The notes: a model not told the origin generated them from the letters alone. Numbered from the stretch's first letter, positions 40,119 to 57,031 are shown. The stretch: 64,000 bases of DNA from Coriaria nepalensis (GCA_027186245.1 CP114497.1:1681501-1745500); one strand, 5' to 3'. Made by a program: numbers and translations.

Positions 40119-40624
40119 CTTCCTCCTCCTCCTCCTCCTTCTTCTTCGACTACTTAAATTCTAATGATAAAAACGGTGGTGGCCTGAATAGTGGTGGTTG
40201 AAGAAAGATTCTTGAGAGACTAGCAACCGTAGTAGTACTACTATGGTGGTTGCTTTTCCTGGTAGTTGAGTGGTGGGCTTTTTCAGAGGTAGGAGAAAGA
40301 GACACAGAACGACATTTTGGGCCTGCAATTAAAAAAAAAACCCGGTCTAACTTTTTGGGCATTACGTATGCGGACGTATGGAGTGAGAGGAATACTGTAC
40401 TTTCAAATAACAGACACGATGGAAAACGTCGAAACGTGAAATAACGAATTTATTACGCTACTCGAAACGGAGGGAGCTCTTCACTTTCGCACGCATTTTT
40501 TCACAGATCGGATCATTCACACTATCTGTATTCCATAAGGAATACAGTTTGTTTTACGAATTTTGAATATCATTTCTCCAATTCGAATTGTTCGATTCGA
40601 GAAACTTTGTTTGGTTAGGTTTCA
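40119..40624. promoter_or_regulatory. Divergent spacer, methyltransferase / SEC31 fragment
   Basis: 506 bp between two divergent start codons, so it should hold both 5' UTRs and promoters. TGGGC-type motifs (ttttgggcctg near 40316) resemble plant site II elements. The SEC31 fragment therefore probably keeps its native promoter. Confidence 0.4.
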
Positions 40625-42202
40625 ATGGCGTGTATTAAGTGGGTGAATCGGTCGGCGTCGGTGGCCATTGCGCCGGATGGGCCGTACATGACCGCCGGAA
40701 CGATGGCTGGAGCGGTGGATCAATCATTCGACTCATCGGCTAATCTTGAGATCTTCAAACTTGATTTCCAATCCGATGATAGGGAGCTACCTGTAGTGGG
40801 CGGAGCTACGAGCTCTAAGCGATTCAATCGTCTCTCATGGGGCAAGAACGGATTTGGCTCTGAGCAATTTGCTCTCGGGCTTGTGGCAGGTGGACTTTTG
40901 GATGGGAGCATTGATATATGGAACCCCCTCGCGTTGATCCGGTAATTGGCCTCCGTTTCTGTTCATTTAAATTGTGTTGATTAGTCTATGATTAGATTGA
41001 ATTGATATATGCATGCTTCTTTAATTGTTCTTGAGAGAGGAATTAATACACGTTATTTTTCCGAATGCCTTTGTTATCATTACTTGTTTCAGTCCCGAGG
41101 CAGGTGAAAATGCTCTTGTTGGACGGCTCGCAAGGCATAAGGGGCCTGTAAGTCTGTTGACATTCAATATGTGGTACTTCGTTTCTTTTTCCTTGCGTTT
41201 GAACTCCTTAACATGTTCTCTCCTTATCTCATTTTTGGTTCTTTCAGGTCAGTGGTCTGGAATTTAATTCCATTACTCCGAACTTACTTGCTGTGGGGGC
41301 TGATGATGGTGAAATTTCCATATGGGATTTGGAAAACCCTGCACAACCTACTCATTTTCCACCTCTCAAGGTATGCTTCACATCCTGTTACAAAATTTAC
41401 GAAGCTTACTTATGTTTTCGTGTCCTATATATCATTATACCCGTAAATGTCTGTTCAGGAAAGGCCACAATTTTAATTTTAATTTCTTGTAAAACCTTTA
41501 AGGAGTCTCATTCTCACTGTCTTATTAAATTAAGAACCAAGGACTCTCTGTCATCTACCTATTCACTTCATAAGCTAATTATCCTCAAATCTAACCTGCT
41601 TGCCTAATCCTTATGTAGGGTAGTGGTTCTGCTGCGCAAGGCGAAGTTTCATTCTTATCTTGGAACAGAAAGGTTCAGCATATATTAGCCTCAACTTCAT
41701 ATAATGGGACAACTGCTGAGTAAGGACTTCATATTCTTATTGTTATCCAGTTATTTTCATCAACTACATACTGATTATTATGCTATGTCTATTTTCTTTT
41801 TTTCCCTAGTTGTTTGGGACCTGAAAAAGCAAAAACCTGTCATAAGGTGGGTTCCTTGCTATCCACTGATAAATCTTTATGTGACAGTTTTATTTTACAA
41901 AATACACGGCTAGATCCTCTTGCTGACCTGATATAGCTGTTCGAACAACTGACAGTTTTTCAGATTCCATTCGAAGGAGAGGTTCTGTTCTGCAGTGGAA
42001 TCCTGATATTGCTACTCGGCTGGTTGTTGCATCAGATGATGATACTGCCCCTTCTGTCAGGGTAATTACTCAAGCATATGGCTTAATCCTGTCTTGAGGT
42101 ATGATTTTGTAAGTTCATTGATTCCTCATAGTTTTTCTGTGCAGCTATGGGACATGAGGAATACAATGACGCCGCTCAAAGAGTTTGTGGGGCACACTAG
42201 AG
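40625..42202 (+). pseudogene. SEC31: SEC31 homolog, truncated 5' fragment (N-terminal WD40 part)
   Basis: Seven exons of a COPII coat SEC31 gene: 40625-40941, 41093-41147, 41248-41370, 41619-41715, 41810-41846, 41956-42061, 42145-42202. They encode the start [20 protein letters not shown] and WD40 blades such as [26 protein letters not shown]...VVWDLKKQKP, VLQWNPDIATRLVVASDDD and LWDMRNTMTPLKEFVGHTR. The rest of the roughly 1100-residue protein is absent. The exon 4 donor is damaged: after ACA-ACT-G the expected GTGAGT reads CTGAGT (41716). The nearest GT, at 41720, adds four bases and shifts the frame. Elsewhere the frame is clean, so the loss looks recent. A truncated transcript remains possible. 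Confidence 0.85.
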
Positions 42203-42999
42203 GTAATTTCTCTTACCTTCTTTTCATGTCCAAGTTTTTACTGGAAACCTAATTAGGATGACCCTAGAAGCTTGGCTGTTGGGAGTTAAAGACAGCACTA
42301 GTTGCTCAACAGGTATTAGTAGCTTTGATACTGTGTGCTTTGATATTGGGTATATATAAAAATTAAGGTCAAGATTTTTGGGTATTATTGGTTATATTTG
42401 GTACTCCTAATAAATATTTCTTTCAACACTTCTAGATCATTTGAACTTGGTCGGTTGATCTATTAAATTGAGTTTTTGACCTTCAAAGTCATGGAAACCA
42501 CCTCCACACCATTTGGTTTTCTAATCCATGTTTTCCATCAAAGAGCATATAGCTCGTTGGTAACCAATATCCATGTGTTTAGTTAATTGAAAATTAATAT
42601 TTTGATGCCTTGTTAATGTTTAAATACCACACAATCAAGCATCTTTCAAAGATAATTCAGTTTACAGATGTCGTAGGAAAATATTATATTTTGTTATCAA
42701 ATATTCTACCTCAGTAATGTATTTTTTAAATGCTTTATCTGTTTGGAAGAGGTTGGTTCTAACTTCTAAGTGTATTTCATAATGATTATAGTTTTCATTG
42801 CTATGCTCTCTGTTCTAGTTATCTGTTGTTGCTTCTAGGCTTTCTATTGATTGGATATTAAATTAAATTTACAATTAGCTCCAAATGTTCCAAATCAGGT
42901 GTGATTGCAATGTCATCTAGTCTTCAACTAGATAACAAAATAAAATGAGCCATCTAGTCTTCTACTTCATTTCTCCGCCTTCTGACTAAACACCAGAGG
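42203..42999. other. Junction DNA between SEC31 and HEMC fragments
   Basis: AT-rich sequence with no recognisable SEC31 or HEMC exon. The break that truncated SEC31 and the left end of the HEMC-derived segment must lie here. No terminal inverted repeats or hairpin could be assigned with confidence by eye. Confidence 0.4.
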
Positions 43000-43955
<956 letters not shown>

Positions 43956-44207
43956 ACTAACTCGGTGGTAGACCAAATTAGAACCCGAATTAGTGGGTAA
44001 TCACTAGTTTATACAATGTAGAAAAATAACATAATTTTAAGAAATTTGTCGGATTCTTTTGTCTCAACAATCTGGAAGGAGAAATTTTCTTTCTAATTGA
44101 AGGAAAGCACGTCTATTAAATTACAGAGTTCTTTCTACTCAATAATTATTATATTAACTTTTTACTAAGTAGAAGAATTAGACGTGGAATCTTAATTAAT
44201 TAATTAA

Positions 44208-47486
<3,279 letters not shown>

Positions 47487-49099
47487 GGGAGACGTTGAAT
47501 TCTCTTTCTTTCTATCTCTAACCGTGCTCCCCTTTTTTTTTTTGTTCGAGTCTAGAGGAAAGAGAGAGGCCTTGTGCTTTTAAATCATGTGAGCATTTGA
47601 CGAGACAGATAAGAAGTATCCATTTCGTTAAGCATTGCCTTTTTCCTTATGTCATATATAAAAATAAAAAATTCTTATGTAAAACAGTATAAATTAATTA
47701 ATTTTTAATTATAAATAAATTTAATAAAAATAATTTACTTATTTTTTATTTTTATTTTTTTTATATAAAAAATTTGTTACGTATTTATTTAATTAATTAA
47801 TATTATATTATTATAATTAATTAATAAATTGAGGGGTAATTTCGGTTTTTGGAATTTTCTTTGAGGGTAGAGAAGTAATTTCCGTAGTAAAAATGTCTTC
47901 CGACTTTTCAAAGCTTGCTTGCTGGTTAATAATACAAAACAGAAAAGGACGAGTGCGATTGATTAAAACTTCAAATTGACAAATTGACAGTTTGAAATTT
48001 CCGAAACGCCGTTGTATCGTATCAAGTATAAACCTTGAAGCTAATTATATTAATTATATAAAATTAATATATATAATAAAAATACATTTATTTATTTAAA
48101 AATGTATTATTAATTAATTAATTAATTTTACAAAATGGCATGATCTGCGCAAAGGATGATTGCACGTGCGAGAAAAATATGTTTTTTTTTTTTTTATATA
48201 TAGAAAACAAGTTAATGATCATCACTACTGACTTGACTATGAGCATTTTCATCAAATTTTTTTTATTATATTTTTAAATTTTAATTTACTTTTAATTAAT
48301 ATAATTTTTAAATTATTAATATATATTTTAAATAACTTCATATTATATTTTTTTTAATAAAAAAATTTAAAAGAAGATAAAAGAATTTCTTTGATAAAAA
48401 TGTATTTAATGCTAAATACAATTAATCTAATTCTTATAAAAAAAAATATAATAAATATAAATATTTAACTAATCTGATATAAATGATTTCTTCAAGATTT
48501 AAGAAACTAACTAACCATATAATCCGAGAAAACACATCTCAAATCTAAATGGAACCACGAAATTTCGATCAATAATTATATATATAAATATAAATTAAGA
48601 GATATTTATTAATTTACTAAATGTCCAGAATCAATGGATATTCATTGTTCATTGTTCAACGGTCAAAGCTGTCTATTTTCTTTAAATAAAATAAAATAAA
48701 AATCATTACATAAAACTGGCTTAATGTAAGAACTAAGAAGTCTCGAGGGACCAACGGTTAGTAAATGTTGTTTGCTAGTAAGCAGTAACATGTATAGAAA
48801 GTGTAGGAAAGACGAAAAAAAGTTCAAATCAAACTGCGAATTGATGTTTTGATTTCGACACGACCATTTATTGTTCGAAAATGAAAGTTTGAACGTTGAA
48901 TTTTCAATAATGAAACACTATTTAAGTCATTATCAGTTATGACTAATCTTAATCCATCGTCCTAATTTGTCTTAAATCCCTGTTTATGGCTAAAATGTTT
49001 TTATTAATATAAATGATATTATTCTCTTCATTATAGTAGTTCTCTTATTCATTAATCAAGTAAATTTTATCTATACTTTGTTTATATATTCTCTTATTC
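47487..49099. other. Gap: AT-rich intergenic DNA
   Basis: Promoter of SCPL copy 2, then very AT-rich sequence. No gene or recognisable repeat family is visible. Confidence 0.45.
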
Positions 49100-50070
49100 A
49101 TCTGGAAAAAATACCTCACGGTGAAAGATCTTAGGAGAATAGTACTTGGAATTAGAATTTGCTTCAGACCTTTTGTTCTTCTATTCATGACATTTCTGTT
49201 GATTTACCTCTTTCTGACGTTCCTTGTTCAGCCTAGATCTTAAAGGTCAGTTCTCTCCCAATTCCACTTGACAGTTTACAAGAAAGGAAGGTACGTCAGA
49301 CTCGTTACTTAAAGTTGTTTGAGACAAAGCTATCCTTCTTAAATTCAATCTTCTTGTGGAAATTGCTTAAGCACTTCTTATCTCCCATCTTGAAGGCTCT
49401 TCCTCTCCTTTGCTTATGGAAAATATGGAAAGCTAGGTATTCCAGAAAAATATGACAAATCTCTCTCTATTGGTGCATGAAGTTATTTTTACTGTTAAGA
49501 CTAAGTTTCACTGTTTTAAGTGCCACAATCTTACAATGTAGGATACGTTAAGTTTGCAACTTATTCACATTCAACCGCATCATACACAAAGGCAGCTCAA
49601 GTGGGTGAAATGAGATATTCCTCAAGTGGGTTTTTGCATTCTAAATGTAGATGGAGCTGGAAAAGGGAATCTGAGTCTAGCTGCGGTGAAATGATTATTG
49701 GAGATCATCGTGACAATTTTATTTGGGTCACTCTTTCTATTGGGGAATAGCTACTAGCGTGATTGCCGAAGCTAAGACTCTTCTTAAAAACATATATTTG
49801 TGACATCCTTGGAGCTATAGAGATGTTTATGTTTAATCCGATTCCATGCTTATTGTTAATATGGTTGAAAGAGTCTTCTCTATCCCTCCTTTTCTCAGAC
49901 ATATTATCTTGCACATCAAGTTGCTTCTTCAAGATTGTAATATGTTAGGATTAACTATTGTTATAGAGAAGCTAATTCAGTTTGTAGATTCTTTGGCCAA
50001 TCATACTATAGCGACCTTCCTACTAGTCATATTGCTTATCGAATTACTTTTTTCAAAACTGTTGTTTCTA
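49100..50070 (+). mobile_element. LINE-type retroelement remnant with RNase H domain
   Basis: Across frames, 49648-50040 reads VDGAGKGNLSLAA, GEMIIGDHRDNFIW, IATSVIAEAKTLL, then SDSMLIVNMVERVF and YREANSVADSLANH-type residues near 49960-50010. These are the DG..KGNPG, RDH.GNWI, ATSV.AE and REAN..AD.LA blocks of the plant LINE-associated RNase H domain (RVT_3). Frame changes and stops show decay. The stretch 49100-49480 (for example LLCLWKIWKAR) resembles the zinc-knuckle/linker region that normally precedes it. No RT domain remains. Confidence 0.7.
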
Positions 50071-51645
50071 TTATTAACTTAAATATTATTAATAGAAGTA
50101 TTATCTAACTAACTCTAATACTCTTTTTGGTAGTAATACAAAATAATTTGAAACTTTCTCAAACTCTGTTTAAAATTATATTGGCAGCAATATTAAAAAA
50201 TACATAATACGTTATAGATATATATATATATATATATATCTGTACATATATATAAACGAGATAATGTTTATAACTCTATTCATAAAACAACATATTGCTT
50301 TTCGAAGTTTCTAAAAAATGTTTAAAATAAAGCTTTTCAAAACTTTACATCTTTGACTTTATTGTTTTCCCGATATCTCATATAACGTTTTTTTGTTTGA
50401 GTTCCCGATTCAGATAGATGTATTTTCTCATTTCCCATATCGAGGCCTCATATAATATCTCGCGGAATGGATTCTTGTACTCGGCCAAGGTCTTACATAA
50501 TGTCTCTCGGTCTGAATTCCCGATTTCAGGTTGATTTCTTTTATTTTATCGATTCTACTCTTAATTTCGACCAATAATACATGAACTGAAGATTTCAAAA
50601 TACAAGGGCAGTGATGATTCTTACCAGAAACTGTTCTTGATTGATATGCTATATTTCAGATGAATTGCTCGGTATCATGTTTGTACTGTGTATAATTTCA
50701 AATTTCATCCTCGTTAATTCTCAATTATGGAGGATGATGGAGGAAAATTTCTAATCTCGGTTTGAAAATTTGCATGGGCTAGGGAAAAAAGAGAAAATTT
50801 TTAGCTACTGAAACTTCTGAAATCATAATATTGTACGAAGTAGCAGCTGAGTTATTAATTTCTTAATTAAGATTTACTATATGAATAGCTGCTATTAATG
50901 ACTAAATTAATATTTTTTCTTACTTATCTCATATCATAAGAGATTCAAAAGTTATTTGATGAACCACCAACTCTATTTTTCTCTTTTTCCCATTATAATA
51001 TAATATAACATTACTATTATATTATAATTTTCATTAGTCTAAAATTTTAAATTCTCTCGATTTCTTTTTACAATCTGCTACTTATAAAAAGACATCTTTC
51101 TTGAATTGGTCTAATTATAGGAAGTAGAAAAATTGAGATATTACAAATACTTATAACATGAAATCAGATTAACTATTTAACATGTACACTTCTCTTCTTC
51201 CTCCAGGGGCCTTCTTCTAATTGCCTCCAGTTGCATGCCTTTTGTGCATATAATCACGTGAGATACCCATGCATGGCTGCCGCTGCAATCTTGTAAATAT
51301 ATATTAGATCTCAGCAATCTTGTTTTTTTTTTTAAATTAACGTTCCATAAAAAATAAAAATAAAAAACTAAATCCTATAAGAATACAAATATTCAATCCT
51401 AATTCAAAACAAAATCTCAGCAATCGTCATTAAGCCTAGAGATACGATTCCTCACCGGGTACAACGCTAACACGTACAAAGTATTGCATATATAATTTCC
51501 AAACAATTTTCTATTTTCCAACCCTCTTCATAGATATCAAATCTTCTTGATCAAAACCCTAAACCAAAAACTAAGATTTCTCCATCCTGATCATACCTAC
51601 AGCCTCTTGAATCTAATTAAGCGTGATCTTAAAAAAGAAAGAAAG
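50071..51645. other. Gap: AT-rich intergenic DNA and B3-gene promoter
   Basis: No gene visible. Similar short phrases (atatcgaggcctcatataat and related, about 50370-50530) recur loosely and may be an old repeat. The right end is the 5' region of the B3-type gene. Confidence 0.4.
50218..50240. repeat. (TA)n microsatellite
   Basis: About 11 TA units in intergenic DNA downstream of the LINE remnant. Confidence 0.8.
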
Positions 51646-52551
51646 ATGAAGGGGCACAAGACTGGTTCAATCTTAGAAGTATCTATAGATCGTCCTTCAA
51701 ATTGGTTTGATCGGCCGGTGAATCTAAAATTGCTAGAAAGCAATGGAGGCACGATTGATATATTTTCCGGATTCCCTAAGCAGAAGAGAACTCCACGATT
51801 TGAAATTGAACCGCCCATGATCATGATCATGCGGGATCATATCCTAAAGAAGAAGTCATCATCTACAAGTTCTGAGCGAGATGATAAGAAACCGAAGACT
51901 ACCGTTACGAGTCCAACGAAAACGATCATGAAGATGAAGAAGAAGAAGGTGGCTAGTAATAATCTAGGAAAGAAGAAGGCCACTCAAAAGACCATTAGGC
52001 AGATTAAAGAAGGCGAGCTGCCGCAATGGTACAAAAATAAAATCATGGAGATGGGTGGTTATAATGTGAGGCCACTCATTGAGAAGACATTGACTCGTAC
52101 TGATTTGAGTAGGGATCACAATAGGTTAGCGTTACCCGCAAATCAAATTCAATACAAAAACTTTTTGAGTCAGGCAGAAAATGACACCCTCAGCTTAAAG
52201 GAAGGGACGAAAAACGTTGGAATACAGGTTGTGCTTATCGATCCGGGTTTGAGAGAACATGAGATGGAACTAAAAATATGGAGTATGAAGCGTACTCAAA
52301 CGTATAATGTGGTAAAGCGATGGCACGAGATCTCTACAGAATACAACCTACATGAGAATCAACTCATACAGGTGTGGTCTTTTAGGGTTCGTCGTGGTGA
52401 AGGAATAGATCCTAAACTGGGACTCGCTTTGGTCAGAGTTGGAGAAGAAGAACAAGGGATCACTGGATCGGGATCGGGAGCGGGGAATGATAGTAGTGTT
52501 ACTGAAGCTGTTGATCATGGTGATAAGCCGAGCAGCTCTGGAAGCAACTAA
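51646..52551 (+). CDS. B3-domain protein, DUF313 type
   Basis: Single-exon gene, 301 residues from ATG at 51646 (MKGHKTGSILEVSIDRPSN). Residues about 75-120 are Lys/Ser-rich with basic clusters (KMKKKKVASNNLGKKK) that could act as nuclear localisation signals. The C-terminal half has the plant-specific DUF313 B3 fold: LPQWYKNKIMEMGGYN, LIEKTLTRTDLSRDHNRLAL, VGIQVVLIDPGLREHEMEL, YNVVKRWHEISTEYNLHENQ and LIQVWSFRV. This family (Arabidopsis At2g31720/At5g24050 group) is predicted nuclear DNA-binding; targets are unknown. The tail is Gly/Ser-rich. The open frame extends upstream only from a non-ATG codon. Confidence 0.87.
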   Translation: MKGHKTGSILEVSIDRPSNWFDRPVNLKLLESNGGTIDIFSGFPKQKRTPRFEIEPPMIMIMRDHILKKKSSSTSSERDDKKPKTTVTSPTKTIMKMKKKKVASNNLGKKKATQKTIRQIKEGELPQWYKNKIMEMGGYNVRPLIEKTLTRTDLSRDHNRLALPANQIQYKNFLSQAENDTLSLKEGTKNVGIQVVLIDPGLREHEMELKIWSMKRTQTYNVVKRWHEISTEYNLHENQLIQVWSFRVRRGEGIDPKLGLALVRVGEEEQGITGSGSGAGNDSSVTEAVDHGDKPSSSGSN

Positions 52552-52760
52552 TGAAGTTGACAACATCCCATTAATTGTATTCTATTTTAATTATTCACGT
52601 TTAAGTTTTTATCTTAAGATTGTCATTGAATTTTTTTTTTTTTTTTTCCCGTTGGTAGCGGAGTCTTAATTTGCTAAGTGTCTCATGTCCTCTTTTTATG
52701 GTCTCTTTGATCTTCTTTTATGTATGAAGACATCATGAACTTTCATTAATGAATTGGTTT

Positions 52761-52768
52761 TATTTATT

Positions 52769-52813
<45 letters not shown>
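52761..52813. repeat. (TTTA)n/(TTA)n microsatellite
   Basis: Compound repeat: TTTA units followed by about 13 ATT units, in the 3' flank of the B3 gene. Confidence 0.9.
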
Positions 52814-52887
52814 TGTGAACAAAGACTCGTATCAACTATGTTATGTTTTGTTATATTATGAGAATTAATATGTAAATTCTAGATTTA

Positions 52888-52922
<35 letters not shown>
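52888..52922. repeat. (AAT)n microsatellite
   Basis: About 11 AAT units, 75 bp after the (TTA)n block. The two are complementary and could fold back on each other. Confidence 0.9.
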
Positions 52923-52923
<1 letters not shown>

Positions 52924-53109
52924 GAATAAGGAAACTACTATAGTTGTTATAAGTGGATGTGAAAGCATTTGTTATATTAATTATTTCAATTTAAAGAATT
53001 ATTATTTTTATAAATAAAATTAAAAAAATAGTTTAATAATCATTGATGAGGTTCTAAGATTCGAATTTTGATATTAGATGAGTAATCAATTTGTTTGTCA
53101 ACTAAAATC

Positions 53110-53600
53110 ACCCCTAAATTTAGTCTTCTGGGCTATGTTTGAAAACATAACTCGAGAAAACATCCTACTCTCAGTCTTAATCATCACCATGAAGCGGCTA
53201 GCCATGAATCTAGTCTTCTGGGCTCACACAGAAGGCCCAGCATGAAGCAGGAGCTGGTGGGCCAAAAAATGTCCGAATAATAATACAATCCCAGGCCCAA
53301 AGAGGCTTCCCCCTAATCAGAAGCATGAACCTTATGGCCAACTTAGCCCACTGACGTATTGCCGACATGGCTAAATCCCTCAATGCCACCTGTCTTATGG
53401 CCTTCAGCCTCGGAACCACTCGCGTCATCGTGACTTGTAATCCTGACTTGTAATCCTGACATGGCGACGGAGATCCTCAACAGCTCGGTTTTCGCTGACC
53501 GGCCGATCAAGGAGTCTGCTTATGGCTTGATGTTCAACCGTGCGATCATTTTAGGAGTCCCTACTACGACCCTAATAAATTATTAAGGACCCTACCTAAC
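53110..53600. other. GC-richer island of unknown origin
   Basis: Base composition stands out from its AT-rich surroundings. It holds several GGCCC/GGGCC motifs and a 13-bp tandem duplication (tgacttgtaatcc, 53431-53456). No conserved protein is readable. Probably a transposon remnant or solo LTR, not proven. Confidence 0.3.
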
Positions 53601-55469
53601 TAATTTATTAAATATTTTATGAGATATTAATAGATGTGACCTTCAAAATGTGGGACAGTCGGTCCAATAGCCCTACATTTTTTTTCTCTTCTAATAAGAG
53701 AATTTGGCGATAAGCATAAAGTTTAGGGACCTAAAAAAATAATATATGTACTTATAACTTATATTCTAGATGATTAATATAATGTACCCTATAAAAAAAA
53801 TTCAAATTAAAATTAAAAAAAAATTCAATTTAAAATTAAAAAAAAATTCAATTTAAAATAATAATAATAATAAAAGATTGCGCTTTGAAAAGTAGAAATT
53901 AACACTAAAAAAACCTGAATGAATGAAGTTAGGTTATGCGATTCACGTTGCTATCTATTTGGCTTTCCTCGTTGCCTCAAATTTGGAGTTAGGTAATATG
54001 ACCAATAAAAATCTCCTTCTTAATCTTCAAGCGGTCTCTACAATCTCCTTCTTGACCAAGACATTGTATGTTTTATATTGTTTTCTGACTGATATTTTCA
54101 AAACAAAAATTAAAGAATAATTTTTTATTTCTTTAATATTTAATATTTAATAATAATTAATAATTAATTCTTTTTAAATTATCAAAATAATAATAATAAT
54201 AATAAGAATGCTCTATATACTATCAATTTAAGATCTAAAGACTGAGACCCTCCAGTCTTAACCTCTCTATAACTCAGGTTTTGGCTTCTTACTGAATATG
54301 AACATAATTAAATCAAAATTGGATGTCTACAATTTGAGGTCCATTAATGGCCACATCATGCAGAACCCACCCCTTTTCACTGATTTGCCCACAATTTTCA
54401 TATGACACATTTGAAAATGAAGGGACCAATTTCTTTTATACGTAGATGATCCAAAAAGTATATGAAGATACAGATTGATTTAGCTATTAATGTAGATGTT
54501 GTTGAGCTGTATGGACTATTTATTCACGTAGGGTCGTAGAAGTAATTTACCTAAAGACGAGGGAATCGAGTAAGAATATATCTTTTTATATATATATATA
54601 TATTTAAAATTTTTTAATATAATTTTAAAGATAATTTGATCATTTAAAATATATTTTAATATAAATATATTTAAATTTAAATCATGAGCTTTATTAATTG
54701 CTTGATTACGAGATTCATAATCTCTTTTTATCTTTCTAAGTTATTGTATTTGAGTGGAGTTATTATTTATTTACCTTTTTCAATCCATTAACTTTTCTCA
54801 TACAATTTTGTATGAAAATGGCTCTTCTTTTTCTATATATACCCCTTTTTTTGGGACAAAGTCAAGAATGTTTATGATTGACGTGGAATCTCTGAAGTTA
54901 ACTTTTCAAGGGTACAAGTTAATTGGTTAGTTAAACTCCATAGAGACTTGTAAGATTAAATATCAACTTTGATTAGTAGGAATTATACACATCATCGATG
55001 TTTGTATATACCATAAAGTTAAATAGGAGTTCGGGTTAATGTAATCTGATTAATTCCGGTTTAATATTAAGATATATGTAAATTGATGAAATAATATTTA
55101 ATTTCATATTTTATATAATATCGAACTCTATTATTCAGAATGAATATACGATTAAGATTTTGATTCGAGTTTTGAAATCTATTAGTGATTTTAAAATTAG
55201 ATAATAATTAGATGAACTATGTCTTAAATTGAATTTAAAGCTAAGGCTCTATAAAATTAAAGCACTAGGGAAAACTAAGGCATTAGAAATGGCATTAGGG
55301 AGCAATAATTAAGTTAATTAAATATCAACATGGAAACGTGGAGAAGGTGAAAACGTGCAAATGACTTTTTCGTTTTTATAGATTCTGTGGATTAGACCTC
55401 ATCAGCCACCAAGAAGTCTTTTCCTTCCAGCCAAACAACATTTTATAAATTACTATTTACGTGCCAATA

Positions 55470-55500
<31 letters not shown>

Positions 55501-55692
55501 TTAAATATTTTATTTATTCTCTTTCCACTGATTATAGAAAAATATAATACACATATATAAATGAATATTCTCATATAGTACTCTTATATCATAATCTCGA
55601 CCAATTCCAACTGCTCTTAAGTCTTCATCTTTCCATAAACAACGCCAATCCATGCCGAGCGTTCCCCTTTCTAAGATCACTCTTCTTCTTCT
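53601..55692. other. Gap: AT-rich intergenic DNA
   Basis: Contains TA repeats near 54588-54602 and 55467-55488. No gene is visible; the small open frame at 53923-54120 has no recognisable domain. The right end is the 5' region of the next gene. Confidence 0.45.
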
Positions 55693-57027
55693 ATGGCCAA
55701 AACCCATGATCGAAAAACCCCCGGTAACTCTTCCACCCCAAAAATTTTCCTTTCTTTTCTCGGATGCTTTGGATTTTCCCGCAAAATTCCTAAGAAAAAG
55801 TCGTTGTCTGACCGTTTGACTGCCAACCCCGCTAACCGCAAAGGAAACCGAATGTTTTCTATGTTTGCGAAGAAGAAGGACGTCAAAACGGTGCCGTTTG
55901 AGGCGGTCGTTTCCGGCGAGGGGAACTCTGATACGGATTTTCAGGCTAAGGTGAAGAGATCGTCGAGCGCAAAGTCAAAGGCCGACAAGGGTAGTGCTTC
56001 GAAATTAATAGTTCCGGAAACGAATCAAATTCCGCCAAGTCAGATTGTTACTGAAGCGTCGGAACAGTTAATCATGTCAGAACAAACCGGTCTGGAATTA
56101 CGGCCTACTCAGGTTTGGGCATTTACTTTTTCTCTCCTTCTTTTGTTTAAGTTTATAATTCAGCCCTTATAATTTATCTTTATTCTCATTTTGTACTTTT
56201 TTTTTCACAATTTAATCCCTAACAGATTAAAATACCCAGTTTTGGGCCAACACATTCTACCTACCGTTCATAAATCTAAGGAAAATACACTTATTACAAT
56301 CCAATTTAGTGATAGTCTAATTGTTAACCGTCCACATTAGTTCTGAGATCATTTCCTTTTGGTTGATCAAATGCCCCTTTGATTGATCAATATCGTATAT
56401 CTTTGCACTAATTACCACAACCTTAACATATATTTGTTCTCCTGTTTGATTTCAGACGGCTGCCAGGAAAGACATTCTTAGAGATCGTAAAAGCCTCGAT
56501 CGACCAAATACGTCAAGTGCAGACCCGTATCAGTTGGCAAGATCATCTTTCAGTCGGGTGATTGATAGAACCGAGTCTGTATTATGTCAACCTAACTCTC
56601 CTCCAATGGAGAGACCAAAGTCGACCCGAAATGTATCCAACATCAAACCGTCTCAATCCTTTCCTTCTCTAAACCCGGCTCATAAGAATCAATCACCGGA
56701 TCCTATTACCAATCTGCCAGTTAAGTTAAGAAAAAGAGACAATAATGCAAAGAGATACGATCCAATTATTGGTATGTCAATTGTTATGGTGACGTTATTG
56801 ATTATGTTGTTATGGGGAAGACTGTGTGCTATTATGTGCACGGCCATATGGCTTTATCTTGTGCCTATATTTAGATCTCGAGTTGCTCTTGATCATGCTA
56901 ACAATGATAATCGCGTTATCGATAAAGATGTGAAATCAAACGGCTCGGATTCATACTCCAAGGAGTATAGAAAGAGATCGGTGGTTTTCGAAGGATTTAT
57001 CGAGAGAAATCGTAGAAGGAGTGTATT

Positions 57028-57031
<4 letters not shown>
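55693..57031 (+). CDS. Unrecognised plant protein with C-terminal membrane segment
   Basis: Two exons (55693-56112, 56456-57031), 331 residues, phase 0 junction. I do not recognise a named family. The N-terminus has a short hydrophobic Cys-containing patch (IFLSFLGCFGFSRKIPKKKS) and then long basic Ser-rich, probably disordered sequence with RSSSAKSKADKGSASKL. Near the C-terminus, after KRYDPIIG, lies a strongly hydrophobic stretch (MSIVMVTLLIMLLWGRLCAI, then MCTAIWLYLVPIF) fitting one long or two short membrane helices. A basic tail follows (EYRKRSVVFEGFIERNRRRS). The ordered layout and clean splice sites support a real gene. It may be a tail-anchored or hairpin membrane protein; this is inference. 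Confidence 0.8.
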
